A stretch of 64,000 nucleotides of DNA, taken from Tunturiibacter empetritectus. GTDB taxonomy: Bacteria; Acidobacteriota; Terriglobia; Terriglobales; Acidobacteriaceae. A program made the translations under genes and the position numbers. The notes beneath the pieces were generated by a model, which was not told the DNA's origin, searched no databases, and worked only from the letters and a program-made list of their open reading frames with translations. The stretch is taken from the NCBI RefSeq assembly GCF_014201375.1, contig NZ_JACHDZ010000003.1, positions 620,001 to 684,000 on the forward strand. Direction: 5' to 3'. Positions 18,294-28,515 of this stretch are shown here, piece by piece (the stretch's first letter is position 1; each line of letters begins with the position of its first letter).

Positions 18294-18920
18294 ATGCCCG
18301 CCATCCAATCTCCAGCCACGGAAGAGGTACACCCCGACGTAGCGCTTGTAGCGCGCGCGAAAGAGGGGGATACCGCAGCATTTGAGCAGTTGGTTCGTCA
18401 GTATGAGCGCCAGATCTTCCGGGTAGCGCAGCATATTACTCAAAACCGTGAAGACGCCGAAGACATCACGCAGGACGCATTCCTCAAGGCCTACGAGAAG
18501 CTTGACCAGTTCCAGGGAAACTCGAAGTTCTCGACTTGGCTCGTCCGCATCGCGGTCAATGAGAGTCTCATGCGGCTGCGCAAGCGCAAAACCAGCAAGA
18601 CCGTCTCCATGGACGAAGACGTCCAGACCGACGAAGGATCTATCCCTCGCGACTTCGCCGAGTGGCGGCCGAACCCCGAGCAGCAGTATAACCAGGCTGA
18701 GCTCGCCGACATCCTCCGCAAGACCATTCAGGGTCTTCCTCCAGGATTCCGCACCGTCTTCACTCTTCGTGACGTTGAAAATCTCTCCACGGAAGAGACT
18801 GCGGAGGCACTCGGCTTGAGCGTTCCCGCAGTGAAATCCAGATTATTGCGCGCGCGGCTTCAACTGCGCGAGCGTCTCAGCCGATACTTCCGGCAGAAGC
18901 AGGAGGGCCAGCCAGCATGA
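18294..18920 (+). CDS. ECF-type RNA polymerase sigma factor
   Basis: A 208-residue sigma-70 family factor of the RpoE/ECF group. Region 2 reads FRVAQHITQNREDAEDITQD and FSTWLVRIAVNESL. Region 4 reads LPPGFRTVFTLRDVENLSTE with the helix-turn-helix ETAEALGLSVPAVKSRLLRA. The Asn-Glu-rich linker between them (about 100-135) is longer than in minimal ECF factors. It directs polymerase to a regulon probably tied to envelope stress. The stop overlaps the ATG of the next gene by four bases, and that gene encodes a zinc-finger anti-sigma candidate, so regulation is likely by direct sequestration. Confidence 0.9.
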   Translation: MPAIQSPATEEVHPDVALVARAKEGDTAAFEQLVRQYERQIFRVAQHITQNREDAEDITQDAFLKAYEKLDQFQGNSKFSTWLVRIAVNESLMRLRKRKTSKTVSMDEDVQTDEGSIPRDFAEWRPNPEQQYNQAELADILRKTIQGLPPGFRTVFTLRDVENLSTEETAEALGLSVPAVKSRLLRARLQLRERLSRYFRQKQEGQPA

Positions 18921-19153
18921 ACTGCACGGACCTATTGAGCCATCTTTCCGACTACTTCGATGACCAGCTCACCACCGAACTCCGCGAAGAGATCAGCGAA
19001 CACACCGCCGGATGCCAGCACTGCCGCGTCGTGCTCAACACGACCCACCAGACCATCGAGGTCTACAAGGGCAACGAGCTCTATGAGGTCTCTCCCGGGC
19101 TACGCGAGCGCCTTCACTCCGCTATCATGGCCAAGTGTCTCGCCAAAAAATAA
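18917..19153 (+). CDS. Short zinc-finger (zf-HC2) anti-sigma factor candidate
   Basis: A 78-residue protein translationally coupled to the sigma gene. It has the anti-sigma zinc-binding motif HTAGCQHC with an upstream Cys in MNCTDLLSHLSDYFDDQLT. Full anti-sigma factors of this kind usually continue into a membrane segment and periplasmic domain; this one ends right after the zinc domain in KCLAKK. It should therefore act in the cytoplasm, perhaps as a redox or metal sensor of ZAS type. Pairing with the upstream sigma is inferred from overlap. Confidence 0.83.
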   Translation: MNCTDLLSHLSDYFDDQLTTELREEISEHTAGCQHCRVVLNTTHQTIEVYKGNELYEVSPGLRERLHSAIMAKCLAKK

Positions 19154-19186
19154 CTTTTCCGCTTAGACGTAACGAAGCCACCTCGA

Positions 19187-19564
19187 TCAGATCCGCCCCG
19201 CCGCCCTGAGAGCACCAATCTCCACATCCGTGAACACCCTCGACCGGATCAGAAACCGGACCCCTTCCCCGTTCTCCAGCGAAAACATCCCCCCACGTCC
19301 CGGCACCACATCTAATATCAGCTGCGTGTGCTTCCAGTATTCGAACTGGCTCCCGCTCATATAAAACGGAGTCTCCCCCAACGTCGCCAGCAGCACATCC
19401 CCGTCGCCGACTAGAAACTCTCCACGCGGATAGCACATGGGGGAGCTGCCGTCACAGCAACCTCCCGACTGATGGAACATCAGCTCCCCATGTTTGTTCG
19501 ACAACCTGCCCATCAACTCCACAGCGGCAGGCGTCGTCACAACCTGTTCCGGTAAATCGCTCAT
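19187..19564 (-). CDS. DUF779 protein, partner of aldehyde dehydrogenase
   Basis: A 125-residue DUF779 protein with the characteristic HQSGGCCDGSSPMCYPRGEF and FYMSGSQFEYWKHTQLILDV blocks. The cysteine cluster suggests metal or iron-sulfur binding. DUF779 genes are typically found next to acetaldehyde dehydrogenase genes, as here: its ATG lies 15 bases after the stop of the dehydrogenase and both are on the minus strand, so they form an operon. The molecular role of DUF779 is not established. Confidence 0.88.
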   Translation of the reverse strand: MSDLPEQVVTTPAAVELMGRLSNKHGELMFHQSGGCCDGSSPMCYPRGEFLVGDGDVLLATLGETPFYMSGSQFEYWKHTQLILDVVPGRGGMFSLENGEGVRFLIRSRVFTDVEIGALRAAGRI

Positions 19565-19579
19565 CTCTACCCATGTCCT

Positions 19580-21109
19580 CTAAAAAAATCCCATCGCATT
19601 CGGGCTATAGCTCACCAGCTGATTCTTCGTCTGCTGATAATGCTCCAGCATCATCTTGTGATTCTCGCGCCCAACGCCCGACTGCTTATACCCTCCAAAC
19701 GCCGCATGAGCCGGATACAGGTGATAGCAGTTCGTCCACACCCGTCCCGCCTCAATCGCCCGCCCAAAGTGGTAAGCCCGATTCATATCTCGCGTCCAAA
19801 CGCCTGCGCCCAGCCCATAGAGCGTGTCGTTCGCCAGCGCCAGTGCCTCATCTTCATCGTGGAAGGTCGTCACCGAAACCACCGGCCCGAAGATCTCCTC
19901 CTGGAAGATACGCATTTTGTTGTTGCCTTTGAAGACGGTAGGTTCAATATAGAACCCCTCGGCCAGATCGCCCGTCTGCGTAGCACGCTTCCCGCCGATC
20001 AGCACCTCCGCACCCTCCTGCTTGCCGATATCAAAGTAAGAAAGAATCTTCTCCATCTGCTCGCTCGAAGCCTGCGCCCCGATCATTGTCGTTTTATCCA
20101 GCGGATTCCCCTGCTTAATCGCACCCACGCGCTTCAGGGCACGCTCCATGAACTGGTCGTAGAGCGTGTCCTGAATCAGTGCGCGCGAAGGGCAAGTACA
20201 TACCTCGCCCTGGTTCAATGCGAACATCGTAAAACCTTCCAACGCCTTATCAAAGAACGCATCATCCGCGCTCGCAACATCCTTGAAGAAGATATTCGGG
20301 CTCTTTCCGCCAAGTTCCAACGTCACCGGAATAATATTCTGCGAGGCATACTGCATAATCAGCCGGCCCGTCGTCGTCTCGCCCGTAAACGCAACCTTGT
20401 TAATACGTTTGCTAGAAGCCAGTGGCTTACCCGCCTCCAGCCCGAACCCATTGACGATATTCACCACGCCCGGCGGCAAAATATCCTGGATCAGCTCCAT
20501 CAAAACCAGAATCGACATCGGCGTCTGCTCTGCTGGTTTCAACACCACGCAGTTCCCTGCCGCCAGCGCCGGCGCCAGCTTCCACGTCGCCATCAAAATC
20601 GGAAAGTTCCACGGAATAATCAGCCCAATCACACCCAGCGGCTCATGGTAGTGGTAAGCAATCGTGTCCTTGTCGATCTCCGAGATCGACCCCTCCTGCG
20701 CCCGAATCACGCCTGCAAAATAACGGAAATGATCGATCGCCAGAGGCATATCCGCGGCCATGGTCTCGCGAATCGGCTTCCCGTTATCCCACGTCTCCAC
20801 CGTTGCCAGCATCTCAAGATTGTCTTCAATCCGCTGCGCAATCTTCTCCAGCATCCGGCCGCGTTCCGTCGTCGAGGTCTTCCCCCAGGCCTTCTTCGCC
20901 GCATGCGCCGCATCGAGCGCGCGATCCACATCTGCCGCGTTCGAGCGCGCAATCTCGCACAGCACCTGCCCCGTCACCGGCGTCACATTCTCAAAATACT
21001 GTCCCGACAGCGGCGCCACCCACTCCCCGCCAATGTAGTTCTCATACCGTTTCTTGATCGACACAGGAAACCCAAAAGTCCCCGGCTGAACTGCAGTCAT
21101 CGTAGCCAT
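19580..21109 (-). CDS. NAD-dependent aldehyde dehydrogenase (acetaldehyde type)
   Basis: A 509-residue enzyme. ATG 21109 ([10 protein letters not shown]) has GAGGGAG upstream and matches the family start; longer frames are not supported. The Rossmann region has [20 protein letters not shown], the general base lies in [15 protein letters not shown] and the nucleophile in [15 protein letters not shown]. It oxidises short aliphatic aldehydes to acids with NAD(P)+. The family match and the DUF779 partner point to the AcoD/ExaC-like acetaldehyde dehydrogenases of ethanol or acetoin metabolism. No alcohol dehydrogenase is adjacent. Confidence 0.92.
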   Translation of the reverse strand: MATMTAVQPGTFGFPVSIKKRYENYIGGEWVAPLSGQYFENVTPVTGQVLCEIARSNAADVDRALDAAHAAKKAWGKTSTTERGRMLEKIAQRIEDNLEMLATVETWDNGKPIRETMAADMPLAIDHFRYFAGVIRAQEGSISEIDKDTIAYHYHEPLGVIGLIIPWNFPILMATWKLAPALAAGNCVVLKPAEQTPMSILVLMELIQDILPPGVVNIVNGFGLEAGKPLASSKRINKVAFTGETTTGRLIMQYASQNIIPVTLELGGKSPNIFFKDVASADDAFFDKALEGFTMFALNQGEVCTCPSRALIQDTLYDQFMERALKRVGAIKQGNPLDKTTMIGAQASSEQMEKILSYFDIGKQEGAEVLIGGKRATQTGDLAEGFYIEPTVFKGNNKMRIFQEEIFGPVVSVTTFHDEDEALALANDTLYGLGAGVWTRDMNRAYHFGRAIEAGRVWTNCYHLYPAHAAFGGYKQSGVGRENHKMMLEHYQQTKNQLVSYSPNAMGFF

Positions 21110-21186
21110 AGAATCCACTCCCTCGAGATCGTTATCTACACCGCGCCCGAAATTGTAGTCCTCCGCACCGAAATCTGTCACAGCCC

Positions 21187-21792
21187 TCAGCAGACAGCCT
21201 CAACCACCCTTCCTTTTTCGCTGAAGACGTGAATAAAAGCGTACTGCAGCAGCATGATCGTCTTGCCATCCGCAATCTCACCCCGCTCGATCCCTCCCAT
21301 CGCATCCTCAATCGAAAGCTCCAGAACCTCAATGTCTTCGCCCTCAACAAAGTTTCCGCCGCCAACCGTCACCCTGCTGCCGCTGTCGTACTCCGCCAGA
21401 AAAAAGTAAAGCTTCTCAGTCACCGACCCCGGACTCATAAAAGCCTCAAATATCTTTCGGACATGCTCGACGCGATATCCCGTCTCCTCCTCCACCTCAG
21501 CCTTAATCCGCTCCTCCGGACTTGCCTTATCCAAAAGCCCCGCCGCAGTCTCAATTAACAAACCCGGATGCCCATTCACAAAAACCGGAAAGCGGAACTG
21601 CCGCGTCAGCACAACCGTGCGGCGCTCCAGGTTATACAGCAGAATCGTGGCACCATTGCCGCGGTCATAGGTCTCCCTGCTCTGCTGCTGCCACGTTCCA
21701 TCGCTCCGCTGCAGGTCGAAGGTCGTCTTCTTCAACACGTACCAATCATCCGACAGCGTTTCAACTTTCTTGATCCGCACGCGGTCTTTCAT
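21187..21792 (-). CDS. nudK: Nudix hydrolase, NudK-like GDP-mannose pyrophosphatase
   Basis: A 201-residue Nudix enzyme when started at ATG 21792, which aligns with the start of NudK and has an AGG nine bases upstream; ATG codons at 21816 and 21855 are alternatives. NudK-like blocks are [35 protein letters not shown] and the Nudix box [20 protein letters not shown] with GY, then [20 protein letters not shown]. The E. coli homologue hydrolyses GDP-mannose and related sugar nucleotides. It is divergent from a DeoR regulator with shared operator-like repeats between them. Confidence 0.85.
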   Translation of the reverse strand: MKDRVRIKKVETLSDDWYVLKKTTFDLQRSDGTWQQQSRETYDRGNGATILLYNLERRTVVLTRQFRFPVFVNGHPGLLIETAAGLLDKASPEERIKAEVEEETGYRVEHVRKIFEAFMSPGSVTEKLYFFLAEYDSGSRVTVGGGNFVEGEDIEVLELSIEDAMGGIERGEIADGKTIMLLQYAFIHVFSEKGRVVEAVC

Positions 21793-21802
21793 CGAAGGTG
21801 CC

Positions 21803-21867
21803 TGCACGAAATTCATCCTGCCGAAACGATATCGTGCAGTTTCGTGCAAAGTCAAGTATTATCGTGA
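21803..21867. promoter_or_regulatory. Repeated TTTCGTGCA operator-like sites between nudK and deoR-type gene
   Basis: TTTCGTGCA occurs at 21840-21848 and in inverted form (TGCACGAAA) at 21803-21811. Related half sites are TATCGTGCA at 21830-21838 and TATCGTGAA at 21859-21867. All lie in the divergent intergenic region, just upstream of the DeoR regulator's start, so autoregulation by that protein is likely. This is inference from position and repetition. Confidence 0.6.
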
Positions 21868-21875
21868 AAAGGAAA

Positions 21876-22631
21876 ATGTTAACCACTCACCGAAAACAGC
21901 AGATCCTCTCCATCCTGAAGCGCCAGGGCCAAGTCATCGCAAAAGAAGTGAGCCAGACCATGGGCGTCTCAGAAGACACCATCCGGCGCGACCTTCGCGA
22001 AATGGCCCACGAGGGCCTCCTCCAACGCGTTCACGGCGGAGCCCTCCCTGCCTCTCCCGCCGTCGCAGATTTTCCCAGCCGCGAACGAATCGCCCCCGAG
22101 GGCAAAGTAGCCATCGGCCGCGCCGCAGCTAAGATGATTCAACCCGGTCAGGTCATCCTCCTCGACGGCGGCACCACCGCCAGACAAGTCGCACGCCACA
22201 TTCCTCTCTACCTCAAGGCCACCATCGTCACCCACAGCCCCACCATCGCCCTCGAGCTCATCAACCATCAGAACATCGAAGTCATCCTCATCGGGGGACG
22301 TCTCTTCCGCCACTCCGTCGTCGCCGTCGGAGCCTCAGCAATCGAGGCCATCGCTCAGATCCACGCAGACACCTACTTCATGGGAGTCACCGGCATCCAT
22401 CCAAAAACCGGCCTCACCACAGGCGACTACGAAGAAGCCGCGATCAAGCGAGCCCTGAGCCACGCAGCAGCAGAAACCATTGTCCTTGCCTCCACCGAAA
22501 AGCTCAACGCAGCCTCACCCTACGTCGTCGTCCCGCTCACAGAGATCAGCGGCATCATCACAGAACGCTCTGCGGAAAAGACTCTTCTGCGCCCTTACGA
22601 AAAGCTCGGAATCACCGTCACACGAGCCTGA
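21876..22631 (+). CDS. DeoR-family transcriptional regulator
   Basis: A 251-residue regulator. ATG 21876 (MLTTHRKQQILSILKRQG) has AAAAGGAAA upstream. An N-terminal winged helix-turn-helix (SQTMGVSEDTIRRDLREMAH then VHGGALP) is the DeoR signature. The C-terminal DeoRC sensor domain (about 75-235) has VILLDGGTTARQVARHIP, VILIGGRLFRHSVVAVGA and the ISGIITE strand. DeoR proteins usually sense phosphorylated sugars. The effector is not known, but the zwf-gnd-pgi genes converge on it and nudK diverges from it, so a sugar-phosphate signal fits. Confidence 0.9.
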   Translation: MLTTHRKQQILSILKRQGQVIAKEVSQTMGVSEDTIRRDLREMAHEGLLQRVHGGALPASPAVADFPSRERIAPEGKVAIGRAAAKMIQPGQVILLDGGTTARQVARHIPLYLKATIVTHSPTIALELINHQNIEVILIGGRLFRHSVVAVGASAIEAIAQIHADTYFMGVTGIHPKTGLTTGDYEEAAIKRALSHAAAETIVLASTEKLNAASPYVVVPLTEISGIITERSAEKTLLRPYEKLGITVTRA

Positions 22632-22662
22632 GAGAGCCCCGGCCACCGCCGAGGCTCTCTCA
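22629..22662. terminator. Bidirectional terminator between deoR-type gene and zwf
   Basis: A 10-bp stem (TGAGAGAGCC/GGCTCTCTCA) spans the gap between two convergent genes. The plus strand continues ATTATCTTG, a weak T-run. Confidence 0.65.
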
Positions 22663-24069
22663 TTATCTTGCGACAACCCTGAAGTCATCCGGCTCCTGGG
22701 CAAGCGGCTTGTCCCATCCGCAGCACGGAACAAGATGATCACCTGCCTCCTCCGGACCCCACGTGTGAGGCTCATAAACATACACAGGCGTATCTTCCTT
22801 CAAAACAGGATCGACAATCCGCCAGGCCTCTTCAACGTAATCCTGTCGCGCAAACAACGTAGCGTCCCCGGCAATCGCGTCCGTCAACACCCGCTCATAC
22901 GCTTCCATCTCCTCTGGACTCGGGTGGCGGCTAGCAATTAGTTCCACTGACTCGCGACCCGAACCCTCAAGCTCATTCGCAATCGAGACCGACATCGCCA
23001 CCGTCATCTCGGGACTGATCCGGAAGCGCATATAGTTCTGCGCCGTGTTCGGCTCCGTGATGTTCGTGTGTGGTGGTTTGCGAAACCGCGCCATCACCTC
23101 CATGCACGTCACCGGAAGATTCTTTCCGGCACGAATGTAAAAAGGAACGCCATCCCATCGCCACGAGTTAATCCCAAGCTTCAGACAAGCAAACGTCTCC
23201 ACCTTGGAGTTAGGCGCAACACCCTTCTCATCGAGATAGCCACGAAACTGCCCGCGAACCAGGTTTTTCGCCTCAATTGGTGGAATTGCCTTGAGCACCT
23301 TCACCTTCTCATCACGCATCGACTCAGCATCGCCGCGCGCAGGACACTCCATCGCAAGATTACACATCACCTGGAAGATGTGGTTCTGAATCACATCGCG
23401 AATAGCGCCAGTCTGGTCGTAAAACCCCCCACGGCCCTGAACCCCAAAGTCCTCCGCCATCGTGATCTGAACGGTCTCAACATAATCGCGATTCCAGATC
23501 GGTTCCAGGAACGCATTTGAAAAGCGAAAGGACACCATATTGTGAACCGGGCCCTTCGCCAGGTAGTGATCGATGCGAAAGATCGACGACTCGGGAAACG
23601 CAGACAGCAGAATCCGATTCAGCTCCTGCGCCGAAGCCAGATCATGTCCGAACGGCTTCTCCACAATCATCCGCGCGCCTTTGGCCGAACCCGACTTCAC
23701 AAGCTGTTCGACAACCTCCTCAAACAGAGAAGGAGGAATCGCCAGATAATGTGCTGGTCGCTCCGACGAACCCAGAGCCTTTCGCACCGCAACGAACGTC
23801 GAGGGATCCACATAGTCTCCATCGACATACTGCAGCAGCGCACTCATCTTCGCCCACGCGTCCGGATCTAGCCCCCCATGCTTCTCGAGACTGTCCTGGG
23901 CGCGCGCCTTGAACTGATCAAGGTTCCATCCAGCCTTCGCCACGCCAATCACCGGCACGTTGAGCGTGCCCCGCTTGACCATCGATTGAAGCGCCGGAAA
24001 AATCTTCTTATAAGCAAGATCGCCGGTTGCACCAAAGAAGACTAGCGCATCGGAATGAGATTGACTCAC
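22663..24069 (-). CDS. zwf: Glucose-6-phosphate 1-dehydrogenase
   Basis: A 468-residue cytoplasmic enzyme. The nucleotide-binding N-terminus reads [28 protein letters not shown] lies near 134-143. The substrate motif RIDHYLAK at 165-172 holds the catalytic His-Asp context, although the usual Lys-Glu after it is Lys-Gly. It oxidises glucose 6-phosphate to 6-phosphogluconolactone and makes NADPH, the entry step of the oxidative pentose phosphate pathway. It follows gnd by 25 bases on the same strand, so it is probably cotranscribed with gnd and pgi. Confidence 0.95.
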   Translation of the reverse strand: MSQSHSDALVFFGATGDLAYKKIFPALQSMVKRGTLNVPVIGVAKAGWNLDQFKARAQDSLEKHGGLDPDAWAKMSALLQYVDGDYVDPSTFVAVRKALGSSERPAHYLAIPPSLFEEVVEQLVKSGSAKGARMIVEKPFGHDLASAQELNRILLSAFPESSIFRIDHYLAKGPVHNMVSFRFSNAFLEPIWNRDYVETVQITMAEDFGVQGRGGFYDQTGAIRDVIQNHIFQVMCNLAMECPARGDAESMRDEKVKVLKAIPPIEAKNLVRGQFRGYLDEKGVAPNSKVETFACLKLGINSWRWDGVPFYIRAGKNLPVTCMEVMARFRKPPHTNITEPNTAQNYMRFRISPEMTVAMSVSIANELEGSGRESVELIASRHPSPEEMEAYERVLTDAIAGDATLFARQDYVEEAWRIVDPVLKEDTPVYVYEPHTWGPEEAGDHLVPCCGWDKPLAQEPDDFRVVAR

Positions 24070-24094
24070 GAGTTTTCTCCTTCAAGTCCCAAGA

Positions 24095-25117
24095 CTATTT
24101 TTCGTGTGGCTTCTCAAGATGGCCGCCAAAGGCAAAGCGCATCGCAGACAACAGCTTGTTGGAAAAGTCGGCCTCACCTCGCGAACTAAACCGCGAATAG
24201 AGCGCCGTCGTCAGCACAGGAGTCGGAACGCCTTCATCAATCGCAGCCTTGATCGTCCAGCGGCCTTCCCCAGAATCCGAAACTCTTCCGCCATACTTCG
24301 AAAGCTCAGGGTCCACAATCAGCGCAGACGCGGTCAGATCCAGCAGCCACGACGCAATCACGCTCCCGCGTCGCCAGACCTCGGCGACATCAGGCAGGTT
24401 GAAGTCGTAAAGATAGTGTTCAGGATCGCGCAACGGCGTCGTCTCAGCATCGATCTCCGCCGTGTGCTTGCCAATGTCAGCCGCCTTCAGTACGCCCAGC
24501 CCCTCGGCATACGCCGCCATCATCCCGTACTCAATTCCGTTATGCACCATCTTGACGAAGTGTCCGCCGCCAGTCTCGCCGCAGTGCAAATACCCCATCT
24601 CCGCCGTGCCACCAACCTTCTCACGCCCCGGAGTCTTGGGGATATCGCCCACCCCAGGTGCAATCGTCTTGAAGATCGGATCCAGATGCTCCACAACGGC
24701 CTTCGGTCCGCCAATCATCATGCAGTACCCGCGCTCCAGTCCCCAGACGCCTCCACTGGTGCCCACGTCGACATAACGGATTCCCTTGGGCTCAAGCTCT
24801 TTGGAACGGCGAATATCGTCGATGTAATACGAATTCCCACCGTCGATCAAAATGTCGTCCTTCTCCAAGTGAGGCACCAGTTCAGCGATCGTCTGATCCA
24901 CCACTCCCGCAGGAATCATCAGCCAGATAGCGCGCGGCTTGGACAGCTTGCTAACAAAGTCCTCAAGCGAAGTTCCTCCCGTGACGCCCTTCTCCTTCGC
25001 AAGGTCAGAGACAACCTGTTGCGACCTGTCGAAGACAACGCATTCATGCCCATTTTTAGCCAACCGTTTCACCATGTTGGCTCCCATCCTGCCCAGGCCT
25101 ATCATTCCAAGTTGCAT
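24095..25117 (-). CDS. gnd: 6-phosphogluconate dehydrogenase (decarboxylating), short type
   Basis: A 340-residue enzyme; ATG 25117 has GGGAGGGAG upstream and opens MQLGMIGLGRMGANMVKRLA, the NADP/NAD Rossmann start. Further signatures are ILIDGGNSYYIDDIRRSKEL, VDVGTSGGVWGLERGYCMMI and VKMVHNGIEYGMMAAYAEGL. The length fits the short, often NAD-using GndA/YqeC-like branch rather than the 470-residue E. coli enzyme. It makes ribulose 5-phosphate from 6-phosphogluconate. It lies between pgi and zwf. No pgl (lactonase) gene is visible in the cluster. Confidence 0.93.
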   Translation of the reverse strand: MQLGMIGLGRMGANMVKRLAKNGHECVVFDRSQQVVSDLAKEKGVTGGTSLEDFVSKLSKPRAIWLMIPAGVVDQTIAELVPHLEKDDILIDGGNSYYIDDIRRSKELEPKGIRYVDVGTSGGVWGLERGYCMMIGGPKAVVEHLDPIFKTIAPGVGDIPKTPGREKVGGTAEMGYLHCGETGGGHFVKMVHNGIEYGMMAAYAEGLGVLKAADIGKHTAEIDAETTPLRDPEHYLYDFNLPDVAEVWRRGSVIASWLLDLTASALIVDPELSKYGGRVSDSGEGRWTIKAAIDEGVPTPVLTTALYSRFSSRGEADFSNKLLSAMRFAFGGHLEKPHEK

Positions 25118-25198
25118 TGAACGCTCCCTCCCAATACTTGCTGGTTCACTGAACATCAAAACGGTGCAGAGTTTTCTTGCAACCGCAGCCGCCGACCC

Positions 25199-26833
25199 TT
25201 ATTTGTTCTTCCTGTATCTCCGAATCAAATTCGTTGTAGAAGTATCATGCGAAAGCGCAGGCTCCGTCTTGCTCTCAAGCTCTCCAATAATCTTCTGGGC
25301 CAGCACCTTCCCAAGCTCAACGCCCCATTGATCGAAAGAGTCGATGCTCCAGATAGTACCCTGCGTGAACACCGCATGCTCATAAAGAGCAATCAACTTG
25401 CCCAGCACCTCCGGAGTCAGATGATCCGCAAGAATCACGTTCGACGGACGATTGCCTTCGAACACACGATGCGGAACCAGCCAATCCGGCGTCCCCTCAG
25501 CCTTCACCTGCTCCGCCGTCTTGCCGAACGCCAGCGCCTCAGCCTGCGCAAACACATTTGCCATCAGCATGTCATGATGCTGCCCCAGCGGATTGAGTGT
25601 CTTATAGAATCCAATAAAATCGCAAGGAATCAAACGCGTCCCCTGATGAATCAGCTGATAAAACGAGTGCTGACCATTCGTCCCAGGCTCGCCCCAGTAG
25701 ATCGGCCCTGTCTCGGTCGTAACATGTGTGCCATCAAGAGTTACATGTTTTCCGTTGCTCTCCATCGTCAGCTGCTGGAGATACGCCGGGAACCGCTTCA
25801 GGTACTGCTCATACGGCAGAATCGCAACCGTCTGCGCATCGAAGAAGTCGGTGTACCAGACCGTTAGCAGCCCCAGCAAAACTGGCAGATTGCGGGCGAA
25901 CGGTGCAGTGCGGAAGTGCTCATCCATCTGATGAAACCCATCCAGCATCGCGCGAAAGTTATCCGGCCCAATCGCCAGCATCGTCGACAGCCCAATTGCC
26001 GAATCCATCGAGTATCGGCCGCCGACCCAGTCCCAAAACTCAAACATATTTGCCGTATCAATGCCGAACTTCGCAACCTCCTTGGCGCTCGTCGAAATCG
26101 CGACAAAGTGTTTCGCAACCGCCTTCTCATCACCACCCAATCCAGCAAGCGACCAGTCCCTCGCCGAGTGAGCATTCGTCATTGTCTCCAGCGTCGTAAA
26201 GGTTTTCGAGGCGACGAGAAACAGCGTCTCATCTGCATTCAGATCCTGCACCGCCTCAACAAAGTCCGTTCCATCTACATTCGACACAAAGCGGAACGTA
26301 ATATCGCGCTGGCTATAGTGCTTCAACGCCTCATACGCCATCACCGGTCCAAGATCCGAGCCGCCTATCCCAATATTGATGACGTTCTTAATTCGCTTGC
26401 CCGTATGTCCCTTCCACGCCCCACTCCGCACCCGATCCGCGAAGGCCGCCATCTTGTCCAGTACCGCATGAACCGCCGGCACAACATCCTCGCCATCGAC
26501 GACGATCTTTTCACCCTTCGGCGCGCGCAAGGCAACATGCAGCACTGCCCGATTCTCGGTGATATTGATCTTCTCCCCGAGGAACATCGCGTCGATCCGC
26601 GCCCTCAGTCCCGACTCCTCCGCTAACTGAACCAGAAGTTTCAGCGTCTCGTCCGTAATGCGATTCTTCGAGTAGTCGAGAAAGATGCCCGCAGCCTCAA
26701 GGGTAAAACGCTCTCCCCGCCCAGGGTCATCAGCAAACAATGCTTTAAGCTTAGTGTCTTTGATCTTCTGATAATGAGCACCCAGTGCCTTCCATGCTGA
26801 ACGCTCACTCAGCGGCGTCAATTTCGTCGTCAT
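25199..26833 (-). CDS. pgi: Glucose-6-phosphate isomerase
   Basis: A 544-residue enzyme. ATG 26833 has AAGGAG seven bases upstream; the ATG at 26839 is too close to that site. Family signatures are [40 protein letters not shown], the PGI signature [12 protein letters not shown] and the C-terminal [16 protein letters not shown]. It interconverts glucose 6-phosphate and fructose 6-phosphate. As the first gene of a pgi-gnd-zwf unit, it links glycolysis and the oxidative pentose phosphate branch. Confidence 0.95.
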   Translation of the reverse strand: MTTKLTPLSERSAWKALGAHYQKIKDTKLKALFADDPGRGERFTLEAAGIFLDYSKNRITDETLKLLVQLAEESGLRARIDAMFLGEKINITENRAVLHVALRAPKGEKIVVDGEDVVPAVHAVLDKMAAFADRVRSGAWKGHTGKRIKNVINIGIGGSDLGPVMAYEALKHYSQRDITFRFVSNVDGTDFVEAVQDLNADETLFLVASKTFTTLETMTNAHSARDWSLAGLGGDEKAVAKHFVAISTSAKEVAKFGIDTANMFEFWDWVGGRYSMDSAIGLSTMLAIGPDNFRAMLDGFHQMDEHFRTAPFARNLPVLLGLLTVWYTDFFDAQTVAILPYEQYLKRFPAYLQQLTMESNGKHVTLDGTHVTTETGPIYWGEPGTNGQHSFYQLIHQGTRLIPCDFIGFYKTLNPLGQHHDMLMANVFAQAEALAFGKTAEQVKAEGTPDWLVPHRVFEGNRPSNVILADHLTPEVLGKLIALYEHAVFTQGTIWSIDSFDQWGVELGKVLAQKIIGELESKTEPALSHDTSTTNLIRRYRKNK

Positions 26834-27168
26834 CTGCATACTCCTTGCATCTCTGTTTGTTTCCGCCAGACCAGACTACTATTCATTCCCGTTACAAATA
26901 TCGTGTTGAAGAGGGAAGGTGGAAAAACCTGTAACATTCCCGCAATTTTAACGAAGACTCCCGGAAAGCAGCCTATACAAATCCACGGACCCAACTCCAG
27001 CATCTCTTTATTGATGTTCGAAATGCAAATAGATATTCCATAAAAAAGCTGACCTATTTCATCGCCCATAAGACACACTTCGACGGCATAAGTTACCACT
27101 CTCCGAAACAAGGATTGGACAGGTCTTGCATCCTAGACGGCCGCCGCGATCAGTTAGATGCAGGTCCT
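26834..27168. other. Gap upstream of pgi
   Basis: The pgi leader and the 3' side of glmM. A minus-strand frame at 26830-27111 has no recognisable protein and overlaps the pgi start, so I do not call it. No terminator with a clear T-run was found after glmM. Confidence 0.4.
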
Positions 27169-28515
27169 TCAGATCCCGATCTCAGTCCGTATCGCGGCCG
27201 CAATCGTATCGGCATGGTGCCGCATCAATGGCTCTGATTCCGCTTCGATCATCACGCGGGCCAGCGCCTCGGTGCCGCTATAACGAATCACCACTCGACC
27301 CGAATCAGCAAGTTCCACCTCGGCGGCGCGAATTGCAGCTGCCACGTTCGGAATCCCCTGAAGCGGTCTTTTCTCGCGCACTTTGACGTTCACAATTACC
27401 TGCGGAAAAACCTTCAGATCTGCCACAAGCTCCGCCAAAGACTTCCCGCTCCGATGTACGACATCCAGCAACAGCAACGCCGTCAGCAGTCCATCCCCCG
27501 TCGTGCTGCGTCCGCTAAAGATAATATGGCCGGACTGTTCTCCTCCCAGGGCCGCCCCTGTGGCGATCATCTGCTCAAGAACATACTTGTCGCCTACCGC
27601 GGCGCGAAGCATCTCAATTCCGCTGCGTTTTAGTGCCGCCTCAAGCCCCATGTTAGACATCGTCGTCGCAACCACCGTCGAGTTCGTCAAAAGTCCACGA
27701 CGCTGCAAATCGCGTGCCGCGAGCAGCAGCACCGCATCCCCGTTCACAACCCGACCATGCTCATCTGCAAAGAGCGCACGGTCGGCATCGCCATCAAACG
27801 TAATGCCCATCGACGCTTTGCAGCTTTTCACCTTTTCGGCAACGATCTCCGGGTGCAACGCACCGCAAGCCTCATTGATATTTCTCCCGTCGGGACTGGC
27901 ATGGGTAATCAAAACCTCTCCGCCGAGGTCGGAGAACAACTGAGGCGCGACCGACGAAGCAGCCCCGTTGGCACAGTCGACCACGATCTGCTTCCCATCC
28001 AGTGAAAGCTCTGGGACGGACGCCAGCAGAAAGCGAACATACTCTGCGCGATCGGCCTCATTCACAGCAGGCGGCACAGTCCTTTGCGGCACAGCCCTCG
28101 ACGCCGCAAGTTGGCGGAAGATCTCCTCTTCGATCGCAAGCTCCACCGCATCCGGAAGCTTATAACCATCTGGTCCAAAGAGTTTAATGCCATTGTCCTG
28201 CCACGGATTATGCGAGGCCGAGATAACGACGCCGGCTGCGAAGCCATGAGTATGCGTAAGGAACGCAACAGCCGGGGTCGTAATCACACCAGCGCTTTCA
28301 ACAGAAGCACCGCCCGCGTCCAGCCCGGCAGTCAACGTTGCGGCAATCCATTCGCTCGACTCGCGAGTATCCATCCCGAGCAACACGCGGGGCCTCGGAG
28401 TTTTCACGCCGAGAATATGCGCCAGTGCAAGTCCGATAGCGTATACCGTAGTCGCATCAAGGGGCGACTGCCCAGCGACAGCGCGAATGCCGTCGGTTCC
28501 AAAGAGCTTCTTCAT
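27169..28515 (-). CDS. glmM: Phosphoglucosamine mutase
   Basis: A 448-residue enzyme of the alpha-D-phosphohexomutase family. It begins MKKLFGTDGIRAVAGQSPLD. The active-site serine is Ser101 in VVISASHNPWQDNGIK, the metal loop is TFDGDADRALF, the sugar-binding loop is LGGEQSGHIIF, and the phosphate loop is VIRYSGTEALARVM. It converts glucosamine 6-phosphate to glucosamine 1-phosphate for UDP-GlcNAc and thus peptidoglycan and LPS. Its ATG overlaps the xseA stop by four bases (ATGA), so it is the last gene of the operon-like run. Confidence 0.95.
   Translation of the reverse strand: MKKLFGTDGIRAVAGQSPLDATTVYAIGLALAHILGVKTPRPRVLLGMDTRESSEWIAATLTAGLDAGGASVESAGVITTPAVAFLTHTHGFAAGVVISASHNPWQDNGIKLFGPDGYKLPDAVELAIEEEIFRQLAASRAVPQRTVPPAVNEADRAEYVRFLLASVPELSLDGKQIVVDCANGAASSVAPQLFSDLGGEVLITHASPDGRNINEACGALHPEIVAEKVKSCKASMGITFDGDADRALFADEHGRVVNGDAVLLLAARDLQRRGLLTNSTVVATTMSNMGLEAALKRSGIEMLRAAVGDKYVLEQMIATGAALGGEQSGHIIFSGRSTTGDGLLTALLLLDVVHRSGKSLAELVADLKVFPQVIVNVKVREKRPLQGIPNVAAAIRAAEVELADSGRVVIRYSGTEALARVMIEAESEPLMRHHADTIAAAIRTEIGI

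Noticed and set aside
19640-21232. A 530-codon plus-strand frame opposite the aldehyde dehydrogenase
   Set aside because: Arg/His/Pro-rich antisense shadow; the minus-strand gene is an unmistakable dehydrogenase.
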